45,483 nt of DNA from Actinomycetes bacterium (lineage in GTDB: Bacteria; Actinomycetota; Acidimicrobiia; Acidimicrobiales; Palsa-688), in contig JAJZDJ010000005.1 in assembly GCA_021828685.1 (NCBI GenBank), positions 1 to 45,483 on the forward strand, in the 5' to 3' direction. The notes beneath the pieces are model-generated. The model saw only the letters and a program-made list of their open reading frames with translations. It had not been told where the DNA came from and did not search any database. Made by a program: the position numbers and the translations under genes. Every line of letters begins with the position of its first letter. The stretch's first letter is position 1. Positions 1 to 7,196 of the stretch are shown here, piece by piece.

Positions 1-69
1 GGCCACGCCACGTCTATGCGAGCGAAGTACGCACACCTGTGGCCCGGAGAACGGAGGTCCCGACCATGA
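1..69 (+). CDS. C-terminal end of probable tyrosine recombinase (integrase)
   Basis: The frame is open from base 1 and ends with TGA at 67-69, giving 22 residues that include GHATSMRAKYAHLWPGER. This looks like the end of a phage-type integrase: the GH pair of the last catalytic box, then the Tyr nucleophile followed by HL-x-PG. In typical members His to Tyr is nine residues and here it is eight, so the match is good but not perfect. The stop overlaps the ATG of the next gene (ATGA), so the two are probably co-translated. The rest of the gene lies left of the window. The position beside the 3' end of a tmRNA gene strongly supports an integrase, because tmRNA genes are common attachment sites. 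Only the last 22 codons are visible. Confidence 0.5.
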   Translation, partial: GHATSMRAKYAHLWPGERRSRP

Positions 70-341
70 CCACCAAGCGACCGCCCCTCACGATCGGCGG
101 TCGATCGATTACCGACGAGTTGGTTGAGAAGGCAGAGGTCGGCCTAGACACCGAACACCTTGTCCGCCGGCCTGGTGGCCGTCCCCTCCTCGGTTCGGCG
201 CCGGCTGGGAACATCTCGGTCCGGTTCCCGCCCGATCTGCGGGACCAGCTCCGGGCCCGAGCCCAGGCGGAACAGGTTGCCGAGGCCGACGTGATCCGCC
301 GCGCCGTGCACGACTACCTGGAGCGCCCCCGGGCAAGCTGA
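66..341 (+). CDS. Ribbon-helix-helix (CopG/Arc-like) small DNA-binding protein
   Basis: Encodes 91 residues. The ATG at 66 has a strong GGAGGT at 53-58 and overlaps the stop of the integrase-like gene, so it is preferred over an in-frame GTG at 39. The C-terminal half (SVRFPPDLRDQLRARAQAEQ followed by EADVIRRAVHDYLE) has the pattern of a ribbon-helix-helix fold: a short beta strand, then two helices, as in CopG, Arc and many antitoxins. The N-terminal half is basic and has no fold I recognise. Next to an integrase it could be an excisionase-like or element-control regulator, or an orphan antitoxin. No toxin partner is evident downstream. Confidence 0.65.
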   Translation: MTTKRPPLTIGGRSITDELVEKAEVGLDTEHLVRRPGGRPLLGSAPAGNISVRFPPDLRDQLRARAQAEQVAEADVIRRAVHDYLERPRAS

Positions 342-345
342 GCCG

Positions 346-510
346 GTGCAATCGGAAGATAGCACGCACCCAAACGCCAGGATCGCCGACCGCCTGGCCC
401 CCAAGGGCGCCACCCGGACGGGCGACTTCGGGGAGTTCCTGGCCGCAGCGCTCTACGCCGACGTCGCCCGAGTCGGCCTGGGGCCGAGCGTTAAGCTCGC
501 ACGTCCTTGA
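346..510 (+). CDS. Short hypothetical ORF, probably a remnant
   Basis: A GTG at 346, four bases after the previous stop, opens a 54-residue frame (ending LGPSVKLARP) with strong third-position GC, as in real genes of this DNA. After the TGA at 508-510 another frame continues with coding-like composition to about 666 (FWVPEGREADR and so on), so this may be one gene broken by a frameshift. The TRTGDFGEFLAAALY stretch loosely recalls the start of some nuclease-associated defence proteins, but I cannot assign a family. It lies between the element-encoded regulator and the tmRNA attachment region, where decayed element genes are expected. Confidence 0.3.
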   Translation: MQSEDSTHPNARIADRLAPKGATRTGDFGEFLAAALYADVARVGLGPSVKLARP

Positions 511-596
511 CGACACGGGCCCGGTGTACCCCTGCTTCTGGGTGCCGGAAGGCCGCGAGGCCGACCGAGCGGGCGGCAGACGCCTCTCGAACGCGA

Positions 597-629
597 AACC
601 GGTGTCCACCCATCAGGGGGACACCGGTT
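597..629. terminator. Hairpin between element end and tmRNA 3' end
   Basis: A perfect 11-bp stem (597-607 with 619-629) closes an 11-base loop. On the plus strand it is followed by GGCTTTTCG. On the minus strand it lies about 20 bases past the tmRNA 3' end and is followed by only a short T run. It probably works as a bidirectional terminator between ssrA and the element genes. Confidence 0.6.
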
Positions 630-648
630 GGCTTTTCGTTACATCAAG

Positions 649-996
649 TGGAGGTGGCGGGAATTGAACCCGCGTCCTTCGATGACTCATCGGGCCTTCT
701 CCGAGCGCAGCTGGTGTCTTGATGTCGGGCCTTCCGCTCGCTACCAGCGGCGGCGAAACGCCTTATTCGACTAAGTGTTCCTCGTAGCCCGTCGACGCAG
801 CTACCAGGTGAGCCCTACTTGATGACGCCCGTACCCGACCCGCAGGGCTGGGGTCGGACGGACGAGCTATCTCTTAGACAGCCAGTGCGAGCTGAGGCTC
901 GGCGTTTGTTTATTGGTTCAGGCTCTTTAACGTGGTTCCTGAAACCACGGCTCGCTTCTCCCGAATCGACTACCGAAGTCGAAGCCAGTCACCCCC
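649..996 (-). ncRNA. ssrA: Transfer-messenger RNA (tmRNA)
   Basis: The minus strand begins with GGGGGUGACUGGCUUCGAC at 996, the hallmark 5' end of tmRNA. It ends with a T-arm (GGUUCAAUUCCCGCC) and CACCUCC-A. The 5' GGGGGUG pairs with the 3' CACCUCC to form a 7-bp tRNA-like acceptor stem with one G-U pair. The internal reading frame stops with UAA at 874-876 and ends ...AEPQLALAV. Only TNAEPQLALAV precedes it before an in-frame UAA, so the proteolysis tag is at most 11 coded residues, fewer if the resume codon is GCC. The genome encodes ACTT rather than ACCA after the stem, so CCA must be added after transcription. The partner gene smpB lies 1.8 kb upstream on the same strand. Confidence 0.95.
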
Positions 997-1017
997 ATGT
1001 CAAGTATCAACGCCACC

Positions 1018-1023
1018 ATTATA
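1018..1023 (-). promoter_or_regulatory. Candidate -10 box of the tmRNA promoter
   Basis: The minus strand reads TATAAT here, 21 bases before the mature tmRNA 5' end. Transcription would start a few bases into a short leader that RNase P removes. I see no clear -35 hexamer 16-18 bases upstream. Confidence 0.45.
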
Positions 1024-1060
1024 GCCGAAGTGGATGGGCGGGCGGACCAGCAAAGACCGC

Positions 1061-2230
1061 CTACGGGTGGGCTCGGCCGGGAATAGGTCGTCGTGCAGCG
1101 ATACTCCGGCCCCCGCTTCTCACGACAGCGTCGATGTCTCTGGCGAGAACCGCCCCTTGCGTGTGGCCGTCCGCTACAACGAGGAGGATTTTGCCAGGGC
1201 CCATACGGCCGACGGCGTCGAGGGTATCCTCACTCGGTGATGCTCCGGTCACCGACGAGATCGGGGTAGCAAAGTCGGTCGGCCGGGCGATATCCCAGTG
1301 AGGGTATGGGACGCTAGCGAGGGCGTCGCCTGCAAGGACGCCCCCGTATCCTCCGTTCCAATCCTGCAGTAACCAAACCCAACCCGGGCGGCTGGACGCG
1401 TAACTGTCGATGAAGGTCCGTACGGTGACCCACCCTGGGGCTTCGCCCACGGGCCGCATGATGTCGGACAGTCGAATCCCTTCGAGGGCGTGGCGAGCCG
1501 AGCCCTCCGAAAGCTCGGATCGAGCCGAAATTAGAAGCCACCAGCCTACGAAGCCGATCACGAACCCGTTGAGGACACTCTGACTGCGTGATGCGGCGAC
1601 GAATCCTGCCACCACTATCAACCCCCCGAGAATTGTCCCCGCCCATGCGGCGACCCGAGTCGCCTTCCAGTGGTCCCTTCCGAGAGCCCAAACTATGGCA
1701 TGCAGCACCCGGCCGCCGTCGAGCGGAGCGGCGGGAAGGATGTTGAAAGCAGCTAGGACGACGTTGATCCATGCCAACCATCCCAGGGCTGCAATCGTAA
1801 GGGCGTTCGCCCCCGAGCTCGCCGGGCTGGCTTGGAGAAGTCCGGATCGGATCAGAAACAGAGCGCCCCCTAGAGCAGCGCTGATCAAGGGACCCACTCC
1901 TGCGACGAGAAGTTCGGTCGAAGCCGAGGGGCTGTCGCCTTCGATTCTCGTCACGCCCCCCATCCAACTGAGGGTTATCCCGTCGACAACCAAGTGGCGA
2001 CGCCGAGCGACCAGCGCATGCCCCATTTCGTGGAGGAGGACACCCAAAAGAAGTCCGACGGCGGTCAGCAAACCTGCTACTTCGTAGGCCGTTGTCGAGT
2101 ATCCGGGGGCGTCCACCGCAAAGCGACTGTGCGCAAGCCCGGAAGCCACGAGGGCCACCATGACCAACAGACTCCAATGCAGGCCCAGTTTCACCCCTGC
2201 GACTCGCCCCAGCCTGATGGTGTCGGTCAT
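1061..2230 (-). CDS. Site-2 protease family M50 metalloprotease with CBS-like tail
   Basis: A 389-residue intramembrane zinc protease of the SpoIVFB/Rip3 type. The zinc-binding HEMGH is at residues 67-71 inside a hydrophobic segment. The second active-site motif, LPAAPLDGGRVLHA, places the third ligand at Asp171. About six membrane segments fill residues 1-230. The C-terminal 150 residues look like a CBS-domain pair (LSDIMRP start; GKILLVVADG... near the end), as in archaeal and actinobacterial S2P proteins where the domain senses nucleotides. It lies between smpB and ssrA on the same strand. The gap to smpB is 63 bases, so it may be co-transcribed with smpB. Its substrate is unknown; anti-sigma factors are the usual targets. 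Confidence 0.9.
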   Translation of the reverse strand: MTDTIRLGRVAGVKLGLHWSLLVMVALVASGLAHSRFAVDAPGYSTTAYEVAGLLTAVGLLLGVLLHEMGHALVARRRHLVVDGITLSWMGGVTRIEGDSPSASTELLVAGVGPLISAALGGALFLIRSGLLQASPASSGANALTIAALGWLAWINVVLAAFNILPAAPLDGGRVLHAIVWALGRDHWKATRVAAWAGTILGGLIVVAGFVAASRSQSVLNGFVIGFVGWWLLISARSELSEGSARHALEGIRLSDIMRPVGEAPGWVTVRTFIDSYASSRPGWVWLLQDWNGGYGGVLAGDALASVPYPHWDIARPTDFATPISSVTGASPSEDTLDAVGRMGPGKILLVVADGHTQGAVLARDIDAVVRSGGRSIAARRPIPGRAHP

Positions 2231-2293
2231 GGCACCAGCGTATGCCTGCGAGACCGTCTATCGGGATGCATCCCCGAGTCTGCTGTGGCGGAT

Positions 2294-2821
2294 CTAAATC
2301 CGGGAATCCCTGCGACGACTAACTCCGTCGTCGCGCGTCGCAGCGGACCTCGCCCGGCGGGCTTCCAGGTCCGCGTCCCGGGCAGCCAACGCGTGACGCT
2401 TGTCGTAGATCTTCCGGCCTCGGGCCAGAGCGAGGTCGACCTTGGCCCGACCATCTTTCAGGTAGATCGACAGCGGTACCAAGGTGAGCGAGTCCTGGCT
2501 TGTCCTGATCGCAAGTTGGTTGATCTCGCGATTGTGCAGGAGGAGCTTGCGTCGTCGGTCGGGATCGACAGAACCGAAGCCGTTTGCGTAAAGGTAAGGG
2601 GGCACGTGAACCCCGTACATCCATACCTCGCCGCCTTGAACCCGAGCGAAACTGTCGCGCAGCTGGACCTTGCCCTCTCGCAGGGATTTCACTTCGCTGC
2701 CTGCAAGGACAATCCCGGCTTCGTGGGTCTCGAGGATGTCGTAGTCATGACGGGCGCGCCGATTTTGAGCTACGAGCCGGTTCTGGGGATCCGCAGCTGC
2801 ACGCTTACCTGTCTTTGCCAT
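2294..2821 (-). CDS. smpB: SsrA-binding protein SmpB
   Basis: A 175-residue protein that binds the tRNA-like domain of tmRNA and brings it to stalled ribosomes. Family signatures are clear: NRRARHDYDILETHEAGIVL near the start, GSEVKSLREGK at about 42-52, the core strand SFARVQGGEVWMYG, and the basic tail that enters the decoding centre (GRKIYDKRHALAARDAD), followed by an Arg-rich end. Length is typical for Actinobacteria, with a somewhat longer tail. The ATG at 2821 faces the Mec gene with only about 20 bases between starts, so the two promoters must overlap each other's coding regions or the messages are leaderless. Confidence 0.97.
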   Translation of the reverse strand: MAKTGKRAAADPQNRLVAQNRRARHDYDILETHEAGIVLAGSEVKSLREGKVQLRDSFARVQGGEVWMYGVHVPPYLYANGFGSVDPDRRRKLLLHNREINQLAIRTSQDSLTLVPLSIYLKDGRAKVDLALARGRKIYDKRHALAARDADLEARRARSAATRDDGVSRRRDSRI

Positions 2822-2841
2822 GCTGCGTCCAAAGTAGCGTC

Positions 2842-3264
2842 GTGCCCGTGCTCGTGATCAGAAAAAAGGATCTGGACCTCATGACGTGCCACGCCCTAGA
2901 CGGATATCCACTCGAAGTATGCGGATTGCTCATCGGGACCTTGCGCGACACAGATGTCGAAACAGATGTCACCTCGGTGGAGCCGACGGAGAATGTCGCC
3001 GCCTCGTCGAGGGTCTACGAAATAGCCCCTAAGGTTCTACTAGAGGTCGAGCGTCGTGCCGAAGCCGGCGGAACTCAGATCGTCGGCGTCTATCACTCTC
3101 ACACCCACACGGACGCAAAACCCTCGCCGACAGACATCGCGCAGGCGCCCGACCCGACTTGGCACTACGTGCTCGTGTCGCTTCGGGATGAGCATCCTTG
3201 CGTGCGTAGCTGGAAAATCGACAGCGGGAACATAGAAGAAGAGGAGGTGGTTGTAAAATGGTGA
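2842..3264 (+). CDS. mec: JAMM/MPN metalloprotease of the Mec type (CysO-cysteine peptidase)
   Basis: About 140 residues from a GTG at 2842; GTGs at 2848 and 2854 are equally possible and none has a Shine-Dalgarno site. The JAMM zinc site is complete: Glu25 in PLEVCGLLIG, His85 and His87 in HSHTHTD, then Ser95 and Asp98 in KPSPTD (HxHx7SxxD). In Mycobacterium tuberculosis the homologue Mec releases cysteine from the CysO-cysteine adduct. The same order, mec-cysO-cysM, follows here with 17 bases before cysO. Because this CysO has two residues after its Gly-Gly, the protease may also trim the carrier to expose the active end. Confidence 0.9.
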   Translation: MPVLVIRKKDLDLMTCHALDGYPLEVCGLLIGTLRDTDVETDVTSVEPTENVAASSRVYEIAPKVLLEVERRAEAGGTQIVGVYHSHTHTDAKPSPTDIAQAPDPTWHYVLVSLRDEHPCVRSWKIDSGNIEEEEVVVKW

Positions 3265-3281
3265 TCTAGGAGGTCGTATTT

Positions 3282-3563
3282 ATGTCCGTAGAAGTCCGAG
3301 TGCCAACTGTCCTGCGTCCGGCTACAGGTGGCGTGGCCGTCGTGCCAGGGGAGGGAGCGACCGTCGGAGAAGTATTCAACGACCTGATCGATCGCCATCC
3401 AGGCCTCAAGGGACAGCTCTTGACCGAGAGCGGGGAACTGCACCGTCACCTCAACGTCTTCCGAAACGACGACGACATCCGCTACCTGGGCAAGCTTGAT
3501 GCCGAAGTTTCCGAAGGCGACACGTTGACGCTGATGCCGGCGGTCGCGGGTGGCGCATCTTGA
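3282..3563 (+). CDS. cysO: Sulfur carrier protein CysO (ThiS/MoaD family)
   Basis: A 93-residue ubiquitin-fold carrier. Its C-terminal Gly-Gly becomes a thiocarboxylate that delivers sulfur to CysM. VRVPTVLRPATGG at the start and LTLMPAVAGG at the end match mycobacterial CysO closely. A strong AGGAGG site (3268-3273) precedes the ATG. Unlike the mycobacterial protein, which ends at Gly-Gly, this one ends GGAS, so two residues must be removed before activation. The stop overlaps the start of cysM (TGATG), consistent with translational coupling. Confidence 0.93.
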   Translation: MSVEVRVPTVLRPATGGVAVVPGEGATVGEVFNDLIDRHPGLKGQLLTESGELHRHLNVFRNDDDIRYLGKLDAEVSEGDTLTLMPAVAGGAS

Positions 3564-4510
3564 TGGCCCGTTACGAAAGCGTCCTGGATCTTGTCGGCAA
3601 CACGCCGATGGTGGACGTGAGCGCTCTCAGCCCGAACCCCAAAGTCGCTATCGTCGCCAAACTCGAGGGGTGGAACCCTGGAGGCTCGGTGAAGGACCGC
3701 GCAGCGCTGTCGATGATCGAGGACGCCGAGAAGGACGGCTCGCTACGACCCGGCCAGCAGATCCTCGAGTCGTCGTCGGGCAACACCGGGATAGCACTGG
3801 CGATGATCGCCCGGGTGAAGGGCTACCCGATCAAGATCGTTCTTCCTGAGAACGTGTCGATCGAGCGACGCCAGCTTCTGGAAACGTGGGGAGCGGAGAT
3901 AATCGACTCGCCCGGAGCCGAGGGTTCGAACGGCGCAATGCGTCGTGCCCAGGCGCTCGCCTTGGAGCGTCCGGACTGGTGGTTCCCGTATCAGTATGCG
4001 AACCCCGCCAACCCGAAAGCTCACTATGAGGGCACCGGCCCTGAGATATGGAGGGACTGCCCCGAGATCACCCACTTCATCGCCGGCCTCGGGACGGCAG
4101 GAACGCTCATGGGTGTAGGACGATTCTTGAAGGAGCGCAACCCTGCTATCCAGGTTTGGGCGGTCCAACCACCCGCGGGCGAGATGGTCGACGGCCTGAA
4201 GAACCTTGACGAGGGTTTCATCCCTCCGGTCTTCGTGGACAACGACGGCTTCGACCTCTTGGACCGCAGCAAAGTGGTTGGTCCCCGGGAGAGCATCGAA
4301 TGGACCAGGCGGCTCTTGGATGTCGGGATCTTCGCCGGTATCTCATCTGGAGCGATCATGGCGGCGGCGGCGAAGTGCGCAGCTGAGATCGACGAGGGGG
4401 TCATCGTCACGATCGTCTGTGACGGCGGCTGGAAGTACCTGTCAACCGGCGCTTGGACCGACGATCTCGATACTGTCACCGAGCGCGCGAAGCGGGTCAT
4501 TTACTTCTAA
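3563..4510 (+). CDS. cysM: Cysteine synthase CysM (O-phosphoserine sulfhydrylase type)
   Basis: A 315-residue PLP enzyme of fold type II. It should form the CysO-cysteine adduct from O-phosphoserine (or O-acetylserine) and thiocarboxylated CysO. Lys44 in GGSVKDRAA is the PLP Schiff-base lysine. SSSGNTG (70-76) is the substrate loop, and GLGTAGTLMG binds the cofactor phosphate. The end, GGWKYLSTGAW, is shared with mycobacterial CysM. I chose the ATG at 3563, overlapping the cysO stop, over a TTG one codon earlier. The whole mec-cysO-cysM set reproduces the Rv1334-Rv1336 arrangement, so the CysO-dependent route to cysteine is complete except for the activating enzyme MoeZ, which is not in the window. 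Confidence 0.95.
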   Translation: MARYESVLDLVGNTPMVDVSALSPNPKVAIVAKLEGWNPGGSVKDRAALSMIEDAEKDGSLRPGQQILESSSGNTGIALAMIARVKGYPIKIVLPENVSIERRQLLETWGAEIIDSPGAEGSNGAMRRAQALALERPDWWFPYQYANPANPKAHYEGTGPEIWRDCPEITHFIAGLGTAGTLMGVGRFLKERNPAIQVWAVQPPAGEMVDGLKNLDEGFIPPVFVDNDGFDLLDRSKVVGPRESIEWTRRLLDVGIFAGISSGAIMAAAAKCAAEIDEGVIVTIVCDGGWKYLSTGAWTDDLDTVTERAKRVIYF

Positions 4511-4597
4511 GCCGTAAGCCAGAATGTAACCAGTCCCTCTGGGCGCTGCAGTAGCGTAAACCGGAGACTTGGACCTACGGCGGTGCCGCTGGATTGC

Positions 4598-5365
4598 ATG
4601 AAGGATACGGTATTGACAGAGGACGCTTCAAGGCATGACGGTCGCCGGGCCGGTGAGCTACGACCAGTCGAGTTCACGCGTGACTACACCGTGTTTGCTG
4701 CCGGCTCTGTACTTGTCCGAGTCGGCCGCACCGTAGTTCTCTGCAGCGCCTCTGTCGCGGAGGATGTGCCGCGCTGGATGAGAAACACAGGGAGGGGCTG
4801 GGTCACCGCCGAGTACTCGATGCTGCCCGGGTCGTCGCCCGAACGGGTGGACCGGGAAGCGACGAAGGGCAAACAATCCGGCCGGACGCAGGAAATCCAG
4901 CGACTCATCGGCAGGTCGCTTCGGGCGATTACTGACCTCGAGGCGCTGGGGGAGACGCAGATCACGCTCGACTGCGACGTCCTTCAGGCAGACGGGGGCA
5001 CCCGGACGGCGAGTATATGCGGCGCGTACGTGGCGTTGCACGACGCATGTTCTCGCCTGGTCGCCGCAAAAAGGCTCTCTAGGCATCCGCTTCGAGAGGC
5101 CTGCGCGGCGGTGTCCGTCGGTGTCGTGGGAGGTCAAGCACTGCTCGATCTTGACTACAGCGAGGACAGCCGTGCCGAGGTCGACATGAACGTCGTAATG
5201 ACTGCGTCCGGCAAGTTCGTCGAGGTACAAGGAACTGCCGAAGGCGCCCCCTATAGCCGCCTGGAGCTTGACGAGCTTCTCTCGCTCGCCGACCGAGGCA
5301 TCTCGACGCTGATACAGGCACAGGCGGCTGTACTCGCCCAACCTCCACTCGACCGCCTGGTGTGA
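4598..5365 (+). CDS. rph: Ribonuclease PH
   Basis: A phosphorolytic 3'-5' exoribonuclease that trims tRNA 3' ends; about 255 residues, the usual length. Signatures: [12 protein letters not shown] at the start, [15 protein letters not shown], the RNA-binding [15 protein letters not shown], and the phosphate-binding [20 protein letters not shown]. The ATG at 4598 is preferred because family proteins begin a few residues before DGR; a GTG at 4583 is possible. No good ribosome-binding site precedes either. Its stop overlaps the GTG of the rdgB fusion by four bases (GTGA), the common actinobacterial rph-rdgB pair. Confidence 0.95.
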   Translation: MKDTVLTEDASRHDGRRAGELRPVEFTRDYTVFAAGSVLVRVGRTVVLCSASVAEDVPRWMRNTGRGWVTAEYSMLPGSSPERVDREATKGKQSGRTQEIQRLIGRSLRAITDLEALGETQITLDCDVLQADGGTRTASICGAYVALHDACSRLVAAKRLSRHPLREACAAVSVGVVGGQALLDLDYSEDSRAEVDMNVVMTASGKFVEVQGTAEGAPYSRLELDELLSLADRGISTLIQAQAAVLAQPPLDRLV

Positions 5366-7143
5366 CGCCGCCGGTCTTCGTCCTCGCTACCGCCAACAAG
5401 GACAAAGCGGCGGAGATCGAAGCAGTTCTCAACCACTCCGTGACCTTGCTGGCGAGGCCGGTAACGGTCGCAGACGTAGAAGAGCACGGGGAAACCTTGC
5501 TGGACAACGCCCGGTTGAAAGCGCAGGCGTTGCTCGACGCAACAGGCGTCGCCTCGATCGCAGACGATACCGGCCTAGAGGTGGACGCGCTCGGCGGGCG
5601 GCCCGGGGTGCGTTCGGCGCGCTACGCCGGGGATACGGCCAGTTACGCCGACAACGTCGCCAAGCTTCTCGGCGAGCTCGCGGGCCAGGCGGATCGAAGC
5701 GCCCGCTTCAAGACGGTAATTGTTGCATTGTGGCCGGACGGCCGGGAGGTTGTCGTCGAGGGCGTCGCCGAAGGGCGGATAGCCGTGGAACGCCGAGGTG
5801 CCGGTGGTTTCGGCTACGACTGCGTGTTCGCACCTGCCGACGGCGACGGCCGGACCTTCGCAGAGATGAGCCCTGAGGAAAAAAATGCCATATCGCATCG
5901 AGGGCGGGCGCTGCGGGCCTTGCGGGCCGTCCTAGAAGGCGATGAAGCTACAGGCGAGGGCGGCGAAGCCACGGTTCCAGCGAGGAGCCGCACTACCAAG
6001 AGGCGCTTTCGCGGAATTCTCCCCAAGCCGGTCTGGCAGATCGGCAGACTGCTGATCGTTGCTCTGCTGATCGAGTACCTGGTCGTGCCCCAGCTTGCGG
6101 GTCCACGCAAGGTCATACACCTGATAGCGGAAGTCAACCCGCTACTACTCCTGGCGGGCGTAGGTCTCGAGGTTGCTTCCGTGCTTGCTTACGGGCGCCT
6201 TACAGCGTCGATACTGCCCCCGGCCAGCCCGCTCAAATTTTCCAAAATCGTCCGGATCGAAGTCACGACTCTGTCCGTGAGCCACTGCACTCCGGGAGGG
6301 TCCGCAGCGGGAACCGCCCTCGGGTACCGCTTGATGACGCAAGCCGGAGCAGCACCCGGCGACGTCGGCTTCGTCCTCGGGGCCCAGGGGATCGGCTCGG
6401 CGGTTGTGCTCAACGTGATCCTTTGGGTAGCTCTCATCGTTTCGATACCGGTGTGGGGATTCTCGGCGCTTTATCTTCTGGCGGCGGCGGTAGGCGTTGT
6501 TCTCCTTGGCGCCTCCGGTGCCTTGATCTACGCCTTGACACGAGGGGAGGAGCGGGTCGGTGACATGATCGAGCGCGTCGCCGTGAGGGCCCCGTTTATC
6601 AATGCCGCCGCGCTGCGGCAGGCATTGTCCAATCTTGCCGGGCGCTTGGCTACGTTGGGGGAGCACCGAGACGTCATGGGCAAGGCGCTCATGTGGGCGA
6701 CGCTCAACTGGCTCCTCGACGCGGCGTCGCTGATGGTGTTCGTTGGGGCGTTCGGGCACTGGGTCAACCCAGATGGCCTGCTTGTGGCCTACGGGCTAGC
6801 AAACGTGCTGGCCGTCATCCCGTTGACACCTGGAGGGCTTGGCGTTATCGAAGCCACGCTGACGACGCTTCTTGTCGGCTTTGGTACAGCAAGAGGCATT
6901 GCGACACTGGGGGTGCTTGTCTACCGTTTGTTCAACTTCTGGGCTCCGATACCACTTGGTGGCCTTTCGTACTTGTCGCTGCAAGTAGACAAACCTGGAC
7001 CGGAAAGCTCGAAACCGTGGCCTGTTCGGATGTGGCGGCGTCTGGCGGGAACAACCGGCAAACGAAGTTCGAGCGACGAGCTGAGGCAAGGGGTAGCCGG
7101 TACCTCGCGAGTCGACGGGAGTGCCGTTGACCCGCTAACGTAA
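5362..7143 (+). CDS. RdgB/HAM1 XTP/dITP pyrophosphatase fused to UPF0104 (AglD/MprF-like) membrane domain
   Basis: A single 593-residue frame. Residues 1-195 are a full-length RdgB house-cleaning enzyme that hydrolyses XTP, ITP and d[16 protein letters not shown] at 8-20, catalytic Asp69 in [21 protein letters not shown] at 149-156, and SHRGRA at 178-183. After a charged linker (about 195-222), residues 225-565 form a multispanning membrane domain. Its [15 protein letters not shown] and [15 protein letters not shown] motifs belong to the UPF0104/lysylphosphatidylglycerol-synthase TM family, thought to flip or handle lipid-linked substrates. RdgB is normally a 190-200-residue cytosolic protein, so the fusion is unusual. 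The GTG start overlaps the rph stop. The C-terminal 35 residues are hydrophilic. Confidence 0.9.
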   Translation: MTPPVFVLATANKDKAAEIEAVLNHSVTLLARPVTVADVEEHGETLLDNARLKAQALLDATGVASIADDTGLEVDALGGRPGVRSARYAGDTASYADNVAKLLGELAGQADRSARFKTVIVALWPDGREVVVEGVAEGRIAVERRGAGGFGYDCVFAPADGDGRTFAEMSPEEKNAISHRGRALRALRAVLEGDEATGEGGEATVPARSRTTKRRFRGILPKPVWQIGRLLIVALLIEYLVVPQLAGPRKVIHLIAEVNPLLLLAGVGLEVASVLAYGRLTASILPPASPLKFSKIVRIEVTTLSVSHCTPGGSAAGTALGYRLMTQAGAAPGDVGFVLGAQGIGSAVVLNVILWVALIVSIPVWGFSALYLLAAAVGVVLLGASGALIYALTRGEERVGDMIERVAVRAPFINAAALRQALSNLAGRLATLGEHRDVMGKALMWATLNWLLDAASLMVFVGAFGHWVNPDGLLVAYGLANVLAVIPLTPGGLGVIEATLTTLLVGFGTARGIATLGVLVYRLFNFWAPIPLGGLSYLSLQVDKPGPESSKPWPVRMWRRLAGTTGKRSSSDELRQGVAGTSRVDGSAVDPLT

Positions 7144-7162
7144 ACGACGCGAAGCATCAAGT

Positions 7163-7196
7163 TCCGATTTGGACAAACACATCCGATTTGGACAAA
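7163..7196 (+). repeat. Pair of direct repeats upstream of secreted lysozyme-like gene
   Basis: TCCGATTTGGACAAA occurs at 7163-7177 and again, identically, at 7182-7196, a 19-base period (close to two helical turns). Each copy contains TTTGGACAAA, a near-palindrome. Sites on one helix face just before a gene could bind a dimeric regulator or be a decayed duplication. The downstream TTG start candidate (7169) lies inside the first copy. Confidence 0.5.

Noticed and set aside
819..1301. 160-residue plus-strand frame
   Set aside because: It lies over tmRNA and the end of the S2P gene and has no recognisable protein features.
2584..2841. N-terminal extension of the Mec gene frame
   Set aside because: The frame is open but runs antisense through smpB; the JAMM domain begins after 2842, so the extension is chance.
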